DNA of 64,000 nt from Chitinophagaceae bacterium (GTDB lineage: Bacteria > Bacteroidota > Bacteroidia > Chitinophagales > Chitinophagaceae): the NCBI GenBank assembly GCA_016721085.1, contig JADKJI010000004.1, positions 1 to 64,000 on the forward strand, given 5' to 3'. The notes beneath the pieces were generated by a model, which ran no database searches, was not told where the DNA came from, and worked only from the letters and a program-made list of their open reading frames with translations. Within the stretch, counting starts at the first letter, position 1. Each line of letters starts with the position of its first letter. This document shows, piece after piece, positions 36,701 to 45,516 of the stretch. The position numbers and the translations under genes were made by a program.

Positions 36701-37121
36701 ATGTAAGGTGAAGCTTTTCAATTATAATAGCTCCTGTATTGCCTATAACGATGGTAACGGAAACTTTACTGTACAGAGATTGCCCATGAACTGGCAGTTT
36801 TCTTCTGTAAATACCATTTTGAGTACTGATATTAATGGCGATGGCAAGCCGGATCTTGTTGCAGGAGGAAATCGATTTGACCTATTGCCGCAATTCTGCA
36901 GACTGGATGCAAGTTTTGGGCATTTACTTATCAATAAGGGGGATAAAAAATGGGATGAACTTCCATCTTCACAGTCGGGATTGTTAATCCGTGGTCAACT
37001 TCGTGATATAGTTGAATGGAATTCTAAGTCAAGCAGATTTCTTCTTTTCCTTCAAAATGATGACCTCCCTCTATTATATAAGATAGCTCAACCCAAAAAT
37101 CAAAAGCCTGCTGGCAAATAA
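33768..37121 (+). CDS. FG-GAP/VCBS-repeat lipoprotein with ASPIC/UnbV domain, first of two
   Basis: 1117 residues with a lipoprotein signal (LAVSSC). Many Ca-binding FG-GAP motifs are spread over the protein, for example DLNNDGLADIFF, DYDLDGDLDCFI, DINGDHYPDVYV, DLDNDGDLDVVV, DCDKDGDQDLFV and DLDGDGDMDLVL, as in beta-propellers. An ASPIC/UnbV domain (AIGSTVKIFAGTEII ... PTRGFQSSVDYKI) lies near residues 530-600 between two propeller blocks. I chose the ATG at 33768 because it starts the signal peptide. Probably an outer-membrane surface protein; the partner or substrate is unknown. The next gene is a paralogue. Confidence 0.87.
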   Translation: MKWESKIVVLFFCIYGLAVSSCTQQEKPRTDTLFEKKENTGISFVNKVSNTKDFNIFSYRNFYNGGGVAVGDLNNDGLADIFFTANMSSNKLYLNKGAFQFDDITEKAGISKEEQWSTGVAMVDINSDGWLDIYVCNAGFINGQAPTSKLYINNHNLTFTESAESYGLSNKGGYATHAAFFDYDLDGDLDCFIINNSFIPVNTLNYANKRMLRAKDWPVADYLKGGGDRFLRNDNGKFTDISQEAGVYGSLISFGLGVTVGDINGDHYPDVYVSNDFFERDYLYINQKNGTFKDELESYMQHISHSSMGADLSDINNDGYPDLFVTEMLPDDDYRLKTTTSFENTDVQQLKVKSGFFYQFMQNTLQVNNKDGKFSETAFYSGVAASDWSWGGLIFDADNDGLSDIYVSNGIYNDVTNQDFIDFFANDVIQKMVLTGQKEQVDEIINKMPSQPLANKAFHNLGNLKFADKAADWGMGDLSFSNGAAYGDLDNDGDLDVVVNNVNQQAFVFQNKSREQNKNNFIGVSLKGKDKNTYAIGSTVKIFAGTEIITRELIPTRGFQSSVDYKIIAGIGNKEADSIIVEWPDRSFSKLLKPASNKVHVFDWKDANGILPEMKPSTIPSLLQLQTSNFDKHVEDGFIDSYYDRNIPVMLSHEGPKAAVADVNADGLPDIYIGGATRQPGQLYLQTANGFVKKTEPVFEQFADYEDAASLFFDCDKDGDQDLFVGSAGNNRDDGSAQLQDRLYKNDGKGNFSYDSLALPKTGTNNAVVAANDIDNDGDLDLFVGSRSISFNYGPDPASYLWLNNGSGKFTDVTKQQAPLLETLGLITSAQWVNVIEDATKELVVVGEWMAPRVFSMDKDQLKEVSTNLGNLSGWWQSMSSADLDGDGDMDLVLGNIGENFYLQADSVKPVKMWMNDYDKNGSVEKIITRTIAGRDMPVFLKRELTDQLVSIKKQNLKYEEFGKKSIQELFTADVIKECKVKLFNYNSSCIAYNDGNGNFTVQRLPMNWQFSSVNTILSTDINGDGKPDLVAGGNRFDLLPQFCRLDASFGHLLINKGDKKWDELPSSQSGLLIRGQLRDIVEWNSKSSRFLLFLQNDDLPLLYKIAQPKNQKPAGK

Positions 37122-37165
37122 TAACCTTTCAATTTTTTGATTGGATTTCATCAGCAATACGATTC

Positions 37166-40100
37166 ATGAATCATAGCATCTCATATAAAATTCACAGATA
37201 TAATAAAAGCACTGGCTTCTTATTAGCTTCTATATTAATCTTCTTTGTTTCTTGTAAGAATGAAGTGAAGCAGGAGCCTGTGTTTGAAGTTTTGAGTAAA
37301 GAGAATACCGGGCTGGACTTTACCAATAAGCTAACACCTACGCCAGCCTTCAATATGTTCAAGTACATGTACTTCTATAATGGTGCTGGAGTAGGTGCAG
37401 GAGATTTTAATAATGATGGAACTATTGATTTGTTTTTTGCTTCCAATCAGGGAGAAAGTAAATTATTCATTAATAAGGGTGGATTACATTTCGAAGACGT
37501 AACAACTAAGGCAAGTATACCAAAAGATGGTGGTTGGTCAACAGGTGTTTCTGTTGTAGATATAAACAACGATGGATTACTTGATATATATATCTGCCGT
37601 GTCGGAAATTTTGAAAACCTGAAGAGCCATAATCTATTATTGGTCTGCACTTCAATAACAAAAGAAGGAGTACCTGTTTATAAAGAAGTGTCAAAGGAGT
37701 ATGGTCTTGATTTTTCAGGATTCAGTACACAAGCGGCATTCTTCGATTATGATCTGGATGGTGATCTGGATATGTACTTATTGAATCACTCACTTCGTTT
37801 CAATGGAACATTTGCTGAAAGACAATCTTATTCCAACACTTATGATAGTTTGGCCGGAGACAGGTTTTACAGAAACGATAATGGGCAGTTTTCAAATATT
37901 ACCAAATCATGCGGCATCAATAGTTCTATTATAGGATATGGACTAGGTATTGCCATTTCAGATGTTGATCTTGATGGATATCCTGACCTGTATATCGGGA
38001 ATGATTTTCATGAAAACGATTACCTGTATATCAATCAGCATAATGGCACTTTTAAGGAAGAGCTTACTTCAAAAATGATGCACACCAGCCAATTCTCTAT
38101 GGGTGTGGATATGGCTGATGCTGATAATGACGGCTACTCAGAAATTATTTCAATGGATATGCTGCCAAGCGACCCATATATCCTGAAACGTTCATTAGGG
38201 GAAGATGCCTATGATATATTCCAATTCAAGATTGGACATGGGTATCACTATCAGTATGCCAGGAATAATCTTCAATGGAGACGGGAGAATGGCTTATACA
38301 GTGAAATTGGATTGTATGCAGGTATATATGCCACCGACTGGAGCTGGGCTCCTTTGTGGATGGATTTCAATAACGATGGCAAAAAGGATCTCTTTATTTC
38401 TAATGGTATTCCGAAACGATTGAATGATATAGATTATGTGAACTACGTGTCGAATGAAGAATGGCAACAGAAGATTCGGGAAAACCGATTAGAAGATAAG
38501 GACATGGCATTGGTTAATAAGTTTCCTGAAATAAAATTACCCAATCAGTTTTTTGAGAATAACGGCCAGCTTTCTTTTTCAAGTATCAATACACAGGTTA
38601 AGAATGATAAGCCTACATTTTCAAATGGTGCTATATATGCCGACCTTGATAATGATGGAGATCTTGATATAGTAGTGAATAATATAGACGATCCTGTTCT
38701 GGTATATAAGAATTCAGCAAATGATAAGAAGGATAAACCTTCTGTTCAATTGAAATTAAAAGGTCCGGCTGGAAACCTGAATGCAGTTGGTTCAAGATTG
38801 GTGGTTTTTAGTGGGAAGGAAGTGCAGACCTATGAAAAATATCCAGTACATGGTTTTCAGTCGAGCATGGAAATTCCTTTACAAGCAGCACTGGGAAAAT
38901 CAGTTCCTGATTCTGTGGTGTTGATCTGGCCCGACAATCGCTATCAATTATTGAAATGGGATTCAGCTACCCGAACTATTTCTGCCAGCTATCAACCATC
39001 GCTGCCTTTATTCAATTTCAAGTCTCTTACTGGTCGTTTCCATTCAATAGCACCAGTTATGGAAGATATTACTTCTTCAGTACAATTGAATTTTAAGCAT
39101 GAGGAGAATCCATTTGTAGAGTTTGACAGGGAGCCGCTGATTCCGCATATGGTATCGCGTGAGGGACCTGCTTTGGCTATTGCGGATATAAATGGAGACG
39201 GACTGGAAGATGTTTTTGTTGGTTCTTCAAAAACCTATAATCCCGCTGTTTTTATTCAGCAGCCAGGAAATAAATTTATTAAAACCCAACAGCTTTCTTT
39301 GGATAAGGATAGCATGTTTGAAGAAACCAGTGCTTGCTGGGTGGATGTTAATGGAGATAAAACTCTTGATTTGGTGGTAGCAAGTGGTGGTAACGAGTAT
39401 TATGGGGAAGACGTACACCTGACACCAAGAGTTTTCCTGAACGATGGCAAGGCCAATCTTTCTGAGTTAGGCAATGCATTTGGAAAGCTTTATCTAACCG
39501 CTTCAGTTATCATTCCCTACGACAGAGCAGTGCCTTGGGAATATGGCGAAGTGCCGAATTCCTACTTATTGGCAAATGATGGGAAAGGACATTTTGCTGA
39601 TGTTACTACTACCTATGCTGCTTCATTATCAAAAATCGGATTGGTAACAAACGCCAACTGGGTGGATATGGATAAGGATGGCAGGAATGACCTTATCCTT
39701 TCATTGGAGTGGGGAGGTATAGTTGCTTTTATGAATAAGGGTAAGTCGTTTCAGCAAAAGAGTATTACAGATAAAAAAGGCTGGTGGCAATTCCTAACCC
39801 CTTGTGATGTTGATGGAGATGGTGATATGGATCTGTTAGCTGGAAATCTGGGTTGGAATAGCCGACTAAAAGCATCACCAGAAAAGCCTGTTCGCTTATA
39901 CTATCACGATTTTGACGGGAATGGAAAGAACGAACAGATACTCACTTATTATATAGGCGACAGGGAATTGCCTTTTGCTAATAAAGAGGAATTACAAAAA
40001 CAGCTGCCTGGATTGAAAAAGCAGTTTTTATATGCTGAAGACTTTGCTAAAGCGGACTTACCTACTTTATTAGGAGCAGAGAATCTAAAAAAGGCGAGTG

Positions 40101-40483
40101 TTTTATCTGCCGATTATTTCTCCAGTGCCATTTTGATCAATAAGGGGGATATGAAATTTGATGTGCAAGCCCTGCCATGGCAATCGCAATTATCAATATA
40201 TAAAGATGCTGTTGTGAGTGATGTTAATGCAGATGGTAAGCCCGATTTCATTCTGGCGGGTAATTTCTATGAATCGAATATACAGATGGGTCGTTATGAT
40301 GCTGACTATGGAACGGTTTTGATTAATAAAGGGAATGGTCAGTTTATTCCAGAAACCGTTCAAGGACCATTATTAAGATCACAATACAGGCATATACAAC
40401 CGATAACTATCGGCCAGCAGAAAGCATTTGTATGGGCGGCTAATAATGACAGTCTTCGTGTAATACGATTACAGAACAGGTAA
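37166..40483 (+). CDS. FG-GAP/VCBS-repeat lipoprotein with ASPIC/UnbV domain, second of two
   Basis: 1105 residues with a lipoprotein signal (IFFVSC). It has the same architecture as its neighbour: N-terminal propeller with DFNNDGTIDLFF, DINNDGLLDIYI and DYDLDGDLDMYL; the ASPIC/UnbV segment (AVGSRLVVFSGKEVQTYEKY ... GFQSSMEIP); then a second propeller with DINGDGLEDVFV and DVDGDGDMDLLA. The two genes are 44 bp apart and clearly arose by duplication. Such pairs are commonly found downstream of SusCD, which suggests a joint role at the surface. Its end overlaps the convergent SRPBCC gene by 15 bp. Confidence 0.87.
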   Translation: MNHSISYKIHRYNKSTGFLLASILIFFVSCKNEVKQEPVFEVLSKENTGLDFTNKLTPTPAFNMFKYMYFYNGAGVGAGDFNNDGTIDLFFASNQGESKLFINKGGLHFEDVTTKASIPKDGGWSTGVSVVDINNDGLLDIYICRVGNFENLKSHNLLLVCTSITKEGVPVYKEVSKEYGLDFSGFSTQAAFFDYDLDGDLDMYLLNHSLRFNGTFAERQSYSNTYDSLAGDRFYRNDNGQFSNITKSCGINSSIIGYGLGIAISDVDLDGYPDLYIGNDFHENDYLYINQHNGTFKEELTSKMMHTSQFSMGVDMADADNDGYSEIISMDMLPSDPYILKRSLGEDAYDIFQFKIGHGYHYQYARNNLQWRRENGLYSEIGLYAGIYATDWSWAPLWMDFNNDGKKDLFISNGIPKRLNDIDYVNYVSNEEWQQKIRENRLEDKDMALVNKFPEIKLPNQFFENNGQLSFSSINTQVKNDKPTFSNGAIYADLDNDGDLDIVVNNIDDPVLVYKNSANDKKDKPSVQLKLKGPAGNLNAVGSRLVVFSGKEVQTYEKYPVHGFQSSMEIPLQAALGKSVPDSVVLIWPDNRYQLLKWDSATRTISASYQPSLPLFNFKSLTGRFHSIAPVMEDITSSVQLNFKHEENPFVEFDREPLIPHMVSREGPALAIADINGDGLEDVFVGSSKTYNPAVFIQQPGNKFIKTQQLSLDKDSMFEETSACWVDVNGDKTLDLVVASGGNEYYGEDVHLTPRVFLNDGKANLSELGNAFGKLYLTASVIIPYDRAVPWEYGEVPNSYLLANDGKGHFADVTTTYAASLSKIGLVTNANWVDMDKDGRNDLILSLEWGGIVAFMNKGKSFQQKSITDKKGWWQFLTPCDVDGDGDMDLLAGNLGWNSRLKASPEKPVRLYYHDFDGNGKNEQILTYYIGDRELPFANKEELQKQLPGLKKQFLYAEDFAKADLPTLLGAENLKKASVLSADYFSSAILINKGDMKFDVQALPWQSQLSIYKDAVVSDVNADGKPDFILAGNFYESNIQMGRYDADYGTVLINKGNGQFIPETVQGPLLRSQYRHIQPITIGQQKAFVWAANNDSLRVIRLQNR

Positions 40484-41402
40484 GCAGATAGTGCTTAACC
40501 ATTTTGTACTGTCTGGTTCTTTTGATCGGTCAGTGATTAATTGAGCAAAGGGAATTGCGATGGTGGTGAACTGGAAATCGGCTTTAAACCGATCCATCTG
40601 ATAAAAAGCATCAAGAGTTCTTGTCATTCCTCCTGAAAACTGTCCAACTAAGATATTACCCATTACCATACGCTTCAATTCAATATCTCCTTTTCCTTTC
40701 AACAATTTATTTGTCGGTATTCCAACCATTACATTGTACTGTTTCTTATCCACTTCAATCAAATTGAGCATCGGGTAATTGGTGGCGGTAGCGTTTTCGG
40801 AAGCAATATAGGATTGAAGTTTATTTACCATTCCGTAAATATCTTCAGTAGTAGGCAGGTGATCGAATTGCGCTCTTGTTGAAACGAGTACAGTATCTTT
40901 TACTGTTAGTTTCTCAATCTTCATTCCATATATATTCTCTTTTTTTATCGGCATAAGTTTTCAAAGCCAATAAAAGAGCAGTCATGTTTTCTTTCAATGC
41001 AACTGCAGCGCGATATTGTTGTACCCTTTTGATAGGGTTGAATCCTGCATTAGTTTTACAGCTCCATTCAACAATAGAAGAATCAGATCTCAATTGAATC
41101 ATTTGAAGTTTCGTACTTATGGCACTGTCTGAAAAACCTGCAGCAATTTCAACAAGGTTATAAGAACTACCAGATACTTCGAATGTTTGTCCCTTATACG
41201 TAAGAGAAACTGCTGAATCTGATTTCTTTTCTGGCCACCATTTTCCAAGGGCTTTGTTTGTTGACAGGAGCTCTGTTATTCTTGGGGCCGCTGCTTCGAT
41301 ACTAACTGCAGATGATATAGTAAGGGTTGTTGGAATCAAAAAATAGATGCCTGCAATTACCAGGGCTAGTATGAAGAGGAGTAACCAAAACAGTTTTTTC
41401 AT
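40469..41402 (-). CDS. SRPBCC/GyrI-like effector-binding protein, one frameshift
   Basis: An N-terminal membrane anchor (LFWLLLFILALVIAGIYFLI) is followed by an SRPBCC-type region (SAVSIEAAAPRITELLS ... LGKWWPEK) and then a GyrI-like effector-binding domain (VLVSTRAQFDHLPTTEDIYGMVNKL). The two halves lie in different frames. Removing one base from the T7 run at 40940-40946 joins them as ADKKENIYGMKIEK, the expected linker. I read it as one protein of about 310 residues with a sequence error. It is probably anchored in the inner membrane; the ligand is unknown. Confidence 0.75.
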
Positions 41403-41488
41403 AAATAAAATGCTATGTGCTGAGGATGCAAATTAAAGTATATGGGGGTAGTGGCATAGTCCGTTAACACTATGTTGATGATTTTTTA

Positions 41489-42091
41489 TCAATTGATTTG
41501 TTTCTGGTGCTCGATAATGAAGGTTATCAGGTCTTCCAGCGAAGTATCTATTCTTGAAAGGGCATCATTTATATCATCACGGCTCACTTGAGCTGCGAAA
41601 GAGGCTGTCTTCAACTTTTTGAGAATACTTTTTGCGTCAAGGCCTTCATATCGGGTTGGCCTTATCAAAGCGGCTGCATGTATAAAGCCTGAAAGTTCAT
41701 CAAAAGCATAGATCATCTTATCCATCGTGTTTTCAGGTTCCACTCCGAAATACTTAGGTCCATGAGAGGCGATGCAATGGATTAGCTCTGGGTCTATTTC
41801 TCTTCTTTCCAATTCTTCAATTATTATACGGCAATGGTCGTTGGGATATTTCTCCCAATCGGCGTCGTGTAGCAGACCGGCTAATTCCCATTTGAGGGCC
41901 GTTTTTTCGTCGGCTCCTTCTTTTTCGATGGCCCAGGCTTTCATAACCGCTGCCACTTGTTTCATGTGCAGGCGAAGGCGTTCATTGGGTACCCATTCGT
42001 TCAGTAGCAGGTGGGCTTCTTCGAGAGGCATTAAGCGGCCGGCGTTTGCCGGATTACCGAAAACTGATCGTCCTATTAAGTGTGTTGGCAT
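41489..42091 (-). CDS. HD-domain hydrolase
   Basis: About 200 residues of HDIG-type fold: LRLHMKQVAAVMKAWA supplies the first His, and GLLHDADWEKYPNDH the HD pair. IASHG and DELSGFIHAAALIRP follow, as in small bacterial HD phosphohydrolases. The substrate is unknown. The start is uncertain: ATGs at 42112, 42091 and 42031 are in frame, and family members often begin near the last (MPLEEAHLLL). Confidence 0.8.
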   Translation of the reverse strand: MPTHLIGRSVFGNPANAGRLMPLEEAHLLLNEWVPNERLRLHMKQVAAVMKAWAIEKEGADEKTALKWELAGLLHDADWEKYPNDHCRIIIEELERREIDPELIHCIASHGPKYFGVEPENTMDKMIYAFDELSGFIHAAALIRPTRYEGLDAKSILKKLKTASFAAQVSRDDINDALSRIDTSLEDLITFIIEHQKQIN

Positions 42092-42250
42092 AGCACTGTA
42101 AATATACAGCAAGGCTGAATTTTACAGGAATTTGGGGCTTTTGGGTGGTTCCTGAGGGCTGAAAATAGGGATGGTTTAAAAAACCTGTCAAAAATTTTAT
42201 TGAAAATCAATTAATTGCAAAGCTGCTGTATAAAAATATATTGTAAATAT

Positions 42251-42282
42251 TTGGCAATAAGGTAGGTAGAAGGCTATCTTTG
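42251..42282 (+). promoter_or_regulatory. Promoter of the rplM operon
   Basis: TTGG (42251-42254), a 20-bp gap and TATCTTTG (42275-42282) form a strong Bacteroidota promoter. The RNA would start near 42289. Confidence 0.65.
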
Positions 42283-42288
42283 CGACCC

Positions 42289-42415
42289 CTTAATAACCGA
42301 GGAAATTTCCAGGGTTATTTTGAGGAAAGCAGAAAAGCGGGATGGCGCTTCTGTTTTAATTTTTTAATCGGCCGGGGAGTTAATAAAGAAGACCACCGGC
42401 ACAACACTTTTCAGA
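42289..42415 (+). promoter_or_regulatory. Structured leader of rplM-rpsI
   Basis: About 125 nt of untranslated leader. An imperfect hairpin (CAGAA...AGCG with CGCT...TTCTG, about 42331-42354) is followed by TTTTAATTTTTT, which resembles a terminator. Further on, GCCGG and CCGGC (about 42371-42403) can pair close to the start codon. Ribosomal-protein operons are often autoregulated through such leaders; I do not recognise a named class. Confidence 0.4.
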
Positions 42416-42859
42416 ATGAGTAAACTTCATTTTACTACAAAACATGCTAACGCGGCTACCGTGCAACGCAACTGGTACGTTGTAGACGGTACCAATCAAA
42501 CCGTAGGACGCATGTGTGCTAGGATCGCTTCTGTTCTTCGTGGGAAGAACAAAGCGTACTATACGCCACATGTTGATTGCGGAGACTATGTAATTATCAT
42601 CAATGCCGATAAGGTGAAATTCACCGGCAACAAGATGGATGAAAAAGAGTACATCACCTTCTCAGGATATCCTGGTGGTCAGAAGATCGAGATCGCTAAA
42701 GACCTGTTGAAGCGTCGTCCTGAAGCACTTTTGGAAAGAGCCGTTAGGGGGATGTTACCTAAGAACCGTCTGGGTCGCAAGATGATCAAGAAATTGTTCG
42801 TGTATGCAGGTGCCGAGCATCAACATACTGCTCAGCAACCAAAAGACCTGAAGTTCTAA
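42416..42859 (+). CDS. rplM: 50S ribosomal protein L13
   Basis: 147 residues of normal length. Conserved WYVVDGTNQTVGRM near the N terminus and PKNRLGRKMIKKLFVYAGAEH near the C terminus identify L13, an early-assembling protein of the large subunit. It is followed after 37 bp by rpsI, the usual pairing. Confidence 0.97.
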   Translation: MSKLHFTTKHANAATVQRNWYVVDGTNQTVGRMCARIASVLRGKNKAYYTPHVDCGDYVIIINADKVKFTGNKMDEKEYITFSGYPGGQKIEIAKDLLKRRPEALLERAVRGMLPKNRLGRKMIKKLFVYAGAEHQHTAQQPKDLKF

Positions 42860-42896
42860 TCCCTAATCTCCAATTACAAATTCCAAAATAAACATA

Positions 42897-43286
42897 ATGG
42901 AAAAGCAAAAAAATGGTGTTGGTCGTCGTAAAGAAGCTGTGACAAGGGTATTCCTTTCAAAAGGAACCGGTAAGATTACAGTTAACGATAAAGACTATAA
43001 AGAATATTTTTCACTGGTATACCTGCAAAATCAGGTTGAATTGCCATTGAAAACAGCTCAGGCCCTCGACAAATTTGATGTAAAGATCAATGCAGCGGGT
43101 GGTGGTATTAAAGGTCAGGCAGAAGCAGCTAAGCTCGGTATCGGCCGTGCATTGGTTGAACTGACTCCTGATTTACGTCCTGCTTTAAAAGCAGCTGGGG
43201 TGTTGAAACGTGATCCACGTTCTGTTGAGCGTAAGAAATTCGGTCACAAGAAAGCTCGTCGTAGCTTCCAGTTCAGCAAACGTTAA
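42897..43286 (+). CDS. rpsI: 30S ribosomal protein S9
   Basis: 129 residues. GVGRRKEAVTRVFL, GGGIKGQAEAAKLGI and the C-terminal KARRSFQFSKR tail, which reaches the P-site tRNA, are all present. Cotranscribed with rplM. Confidence 0.97.
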   Translation: MEKQKNGVGRRKEAVTRVFLSKGTGKITVNDKDYKEYFSLVYLQNQVELPLKTAQALDKFDVKINAAGGGIKGQAEAAKLGIGRALVELTPDLRPALKAAGVLKRDPRSVERKKFGHKKARRSFQFSKR

Positions 43287-43340
43287 GGTTATCCTGTTGC
43301 GTTTCAAATTTTCAAATTGTCAAATTCACAAATCATTCAA

Positions 43341-44219
43341 ATGGAAAATAACACTTCTCTTCAACAACAACTTTTGGAAGCCGGTGTACATTTTGGTCAC
43401 CTCCGGAAGAAGTGGAACCCTAAAATGCTGCCTTACATCTTTGCAGAAAAGAAAGGTATTCATATCATAGATCTTAACAAGACTACTGAAAGTCTTCAGG
43501 AAGCTGCTGCCGCTTTGAAACAAATGGCACGTAGCGGAAAGAAGATCATGTTTGTAGGAACTAAGAAGCAAGCGAAAGAAATCGTACTGGAATGCGCACG
43601 TAAAGTGAACATGCCTTACGCTACTGAACGTTGGCTCGGTGGTATGCTTACTAACTTCAACACCGTTCGTAAGAGCGTGAAGAAGATGCAAAGCATCGAC
43701 AAAATGTTGAACGACGGTAGCGCAGAAAGCCTTACAAAGAAGGAAAAACTCACATTAGGTCGCGACCGCGATAAGATGGATAAAGTATTAGGTGGTATCG
43801 CCCAGTTGGGTCGTGTTCCAGCTGCTTTGTTCATCATCGATATCGGACATGAGCATATCGCTTTGGCAGAAGCTAAGCGTTTAGGCATCATGACCTTCGG
43901 AATGGTGGATACCAACTGCGATCCAAATCGTGTTGATTTCCCTATCCCATCAAATGATGACGCTACAAAATCTATCGCTATCATCACCCAATATATCACT
44001 GCCGCTATTGCAGAAGGTTTAGCTGAAAGGCAAGCCGCTAAAGAAGAGGAAGTGGAAGAAACAGGAGATGATGACAAGGAAAAGAAAGCAGCACGTTTGC
44101 TTGCTGAAGCTGAGGCCGAAGGTGGTCGCGGTGGAAGAGGCCGTGCAGCTGGTGGTGCTGGTGCTCCTAAGCGTCGTACTCCAGGTGGACCAAGTCGTCG
44201 TCCAGGTGGCGGAAGGTAA
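43341..44219 (+). CDS. rpsB: 30S ribosomal protein S2
   Basis: 292 residues from the ATG at 43341 (MENNTSLQQQLLEAGVHFGH). Conserved GVHFGHLRKKWNPKM, FVGTKKQA and ERWLGGMLTNF are present. The C terminus has an unusual basic Gly/Arg/Pro-rich tail of about 30 residues (GGRGGRGRAAGG ... PGGPSRRPGGGR) after an acidic stretch; it is absent from E. coli S2 and could be an RNA-binding extension. Confidence 0.96.
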   Translation: MENNTSLQQQLLEAGVHFGHLRKKWNPKMLPYIFAEKKGIHIIDLNKTTESLQEAAAALKQMARSGKKIMFVGTKKQAKEIVLECARKVNMPYATERWLGGMLTNFNTVRKSVKKMQSIDKMLNDGSAESLTKKEKLTLGRDRDKMDKVLGGIAQLGRVPAALFIIDIGHEHIALAEAKRLGIMTFGMVDTNCDPNRVDFPIPSNDDATKSIAIITQYITAAIAEGLAERQAAKEEEVEETGDDDKEKKAARLLAEAEAEGGRGGRGRAAGGAGAPKRRTPGGPSRRPGGGR

Positions 44220-44383
44220 AAACGTTTAAGGTTTACGAGTTTAAGGTTTAAGGTTCTTAAGTGAATCATTCCTTACACTAATAAAACACTTGAATGTAGA
44301 AAGGAGGTGCTGTTAGTGAATAAGAAGCGTGATTGTGAGCTCAGCATTTTCAAATTTTCAAATTATTAAATTTTCAAATTATC

Positions 44384-45220
44384 ATGTCTACTGTAACTAT
44401 CTCAGCAGCCGATATCAATAAACTCCGTCAGGCAACTGGCGCAGGTATGATGGATTGTCGTAAGGCCTTAACAGAATCAAACGGTGATTTTGAAGCGGCT
44501 ATCGACTGGTTGCGTAAGAAAGGTGCTAAAGTGGCTGCCCTTCGTGGCGACCGTGAAGCAAAAGAAGGTGTGGTTCTTGCAAAGACCACTGCCGATAACA
44601 AAACCGGTATTACTGTTTGCGTAAGTTGCGAAACCGACTTCGTAAGTAAGAATGCTGATTTCGTTGCTTTCGCACAAACTATTGCTGATGCAGCAATCGC
44701 TAATAATGTAAAAAGCATCGATGAGCTCAATAACGTTTCTATCAACGGCGCTAAAGTTGCTGAACTGGTAAACGATAAACTGGCTTCTATCGGTGAAAAA
44801 ATCGGTATCACTAAGTTTGAACGTATCGATGCTGCTTATGTAGCTTCATACATTCACGGTGCAAACCGCATTGGTGTACTGGTAGGTATGGATAAGGAAG
44901 CTGCAGAAGCAGGTAAAGACGTAGCGATGCAGATTGCTGCTATGAACCCAGTTGCTGTTGATGCTTCTTCAGTTCCTGCTACTACTGTAGAAAGAGAGCG
45001 CGCTATCGTTACCGACCAAATCAAGAACGATCCTAAGATGGCTGGTAAGCCAGATGAGATGATCGCTAAGATTGCAGAAGGTAAACTGAACTCCTTCTTC
45101 AAGGAAAGCACATTGCTCAGCCAGGCTTTCGTAAAAGATAGCAGCAAGAGCGTAGCTGATTACCTGAAAGGTGCAGGCGATGTGAAAGTGTTAGAATTCA
45201 AAAGAGTGGCATTAGGATAA
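44384..45220 (+). CDS. tsf: Elongation factor Ts
   Basis: 278 residues. It exchanges GDP for GTP on EF-Tu. The N-terminal UBA-like domain (LRQATGAGMMDCRKALTE) and the core (VCVSCETDFVSKN) are conserved. The 164-bp gap after rpsB holds AT-rich TTTCAAATT repeats and no gene. A weak hairpin (AGGTGG/CCACCT, about 45242-45266) follows the stop. Confidence 0.96.
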   Translation: MSTVTISAADINKLRQATGAGMMDCRKALTESNGDFEAAIDWLRKKGAKVAALRGDREAKEGVVLAKTTADNKTGITVCVSCETDFVSKNADFVAFAQTIADAAIANNVKSIDELNNVSINGAKVAELVNDKLASIGEKIGITKFERIDAAYVASYIHGANRIGVLVGMDKEAAEAGKDVAMQIAAMNPVAVDASSVPATTVERERAIVTDQIKNDPKMAGKPDEMIAKIAEGKLNSFFKESTLLSQAFVKDSSKSVADYLKGAGDVKVLEFKRVALG

Positions 45221-45465
45221 TATTCTTTGCCTTCAATATAGAGGTGGTTGGGTTGAAGTCCACCTTTAAGTTGAGCCCCTGACTTAATGGCGAACGAGTT
45301 GACTTAATTCTTGGAGTCATATGGGATTGTTTTTAATTAAACTCAAGCTGGGCCTAGCTTTTGGCCGATAGTAAAATCTCCTTTCATAAAAACATGCTAA
45401 GTGCATATTAATTTGCAGATAGAATCATACAACTACTTTTTTATGTTGTAAAAATGATCTAAAAG
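45221..45465. other. Intergenic stretch after tsf, no gene seen
   Basis: Together with the two repeats that follow, this makes a 460-bp gap between tsf and pyrH. Apart from the weak hairpin after tsf I see only short imperfect inverted words and no coding frame. Confidence 0.6.
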
Positions 45466-45511
45466 GTTGTATAAGGTCTCCAACCTTATAAGGTTGGAGA
45501 CCTTATACAAC
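45466..45511. repeat. 46-bp perfect palindrome
   Basis: Arms 45466-45485 and 45492-45511 are perfect reverse complements and the centre TTATAA is itself a palindrome, so the whole 46 bp is symmetric. Such an extruding or hairpin-forming element may terminate or protect transcripts. No second copy is seen in this window. Confidence 0.9.
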
Positions 45512-45516
45512 TAAAT

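Noticed and set aside
43616..44269. 217-codon frame on the minus strand opposite rpsB
   Set aside because: Shadow of the rpsB coding strand; its Pro/Arg-rich start only mirrors the S2 tail.
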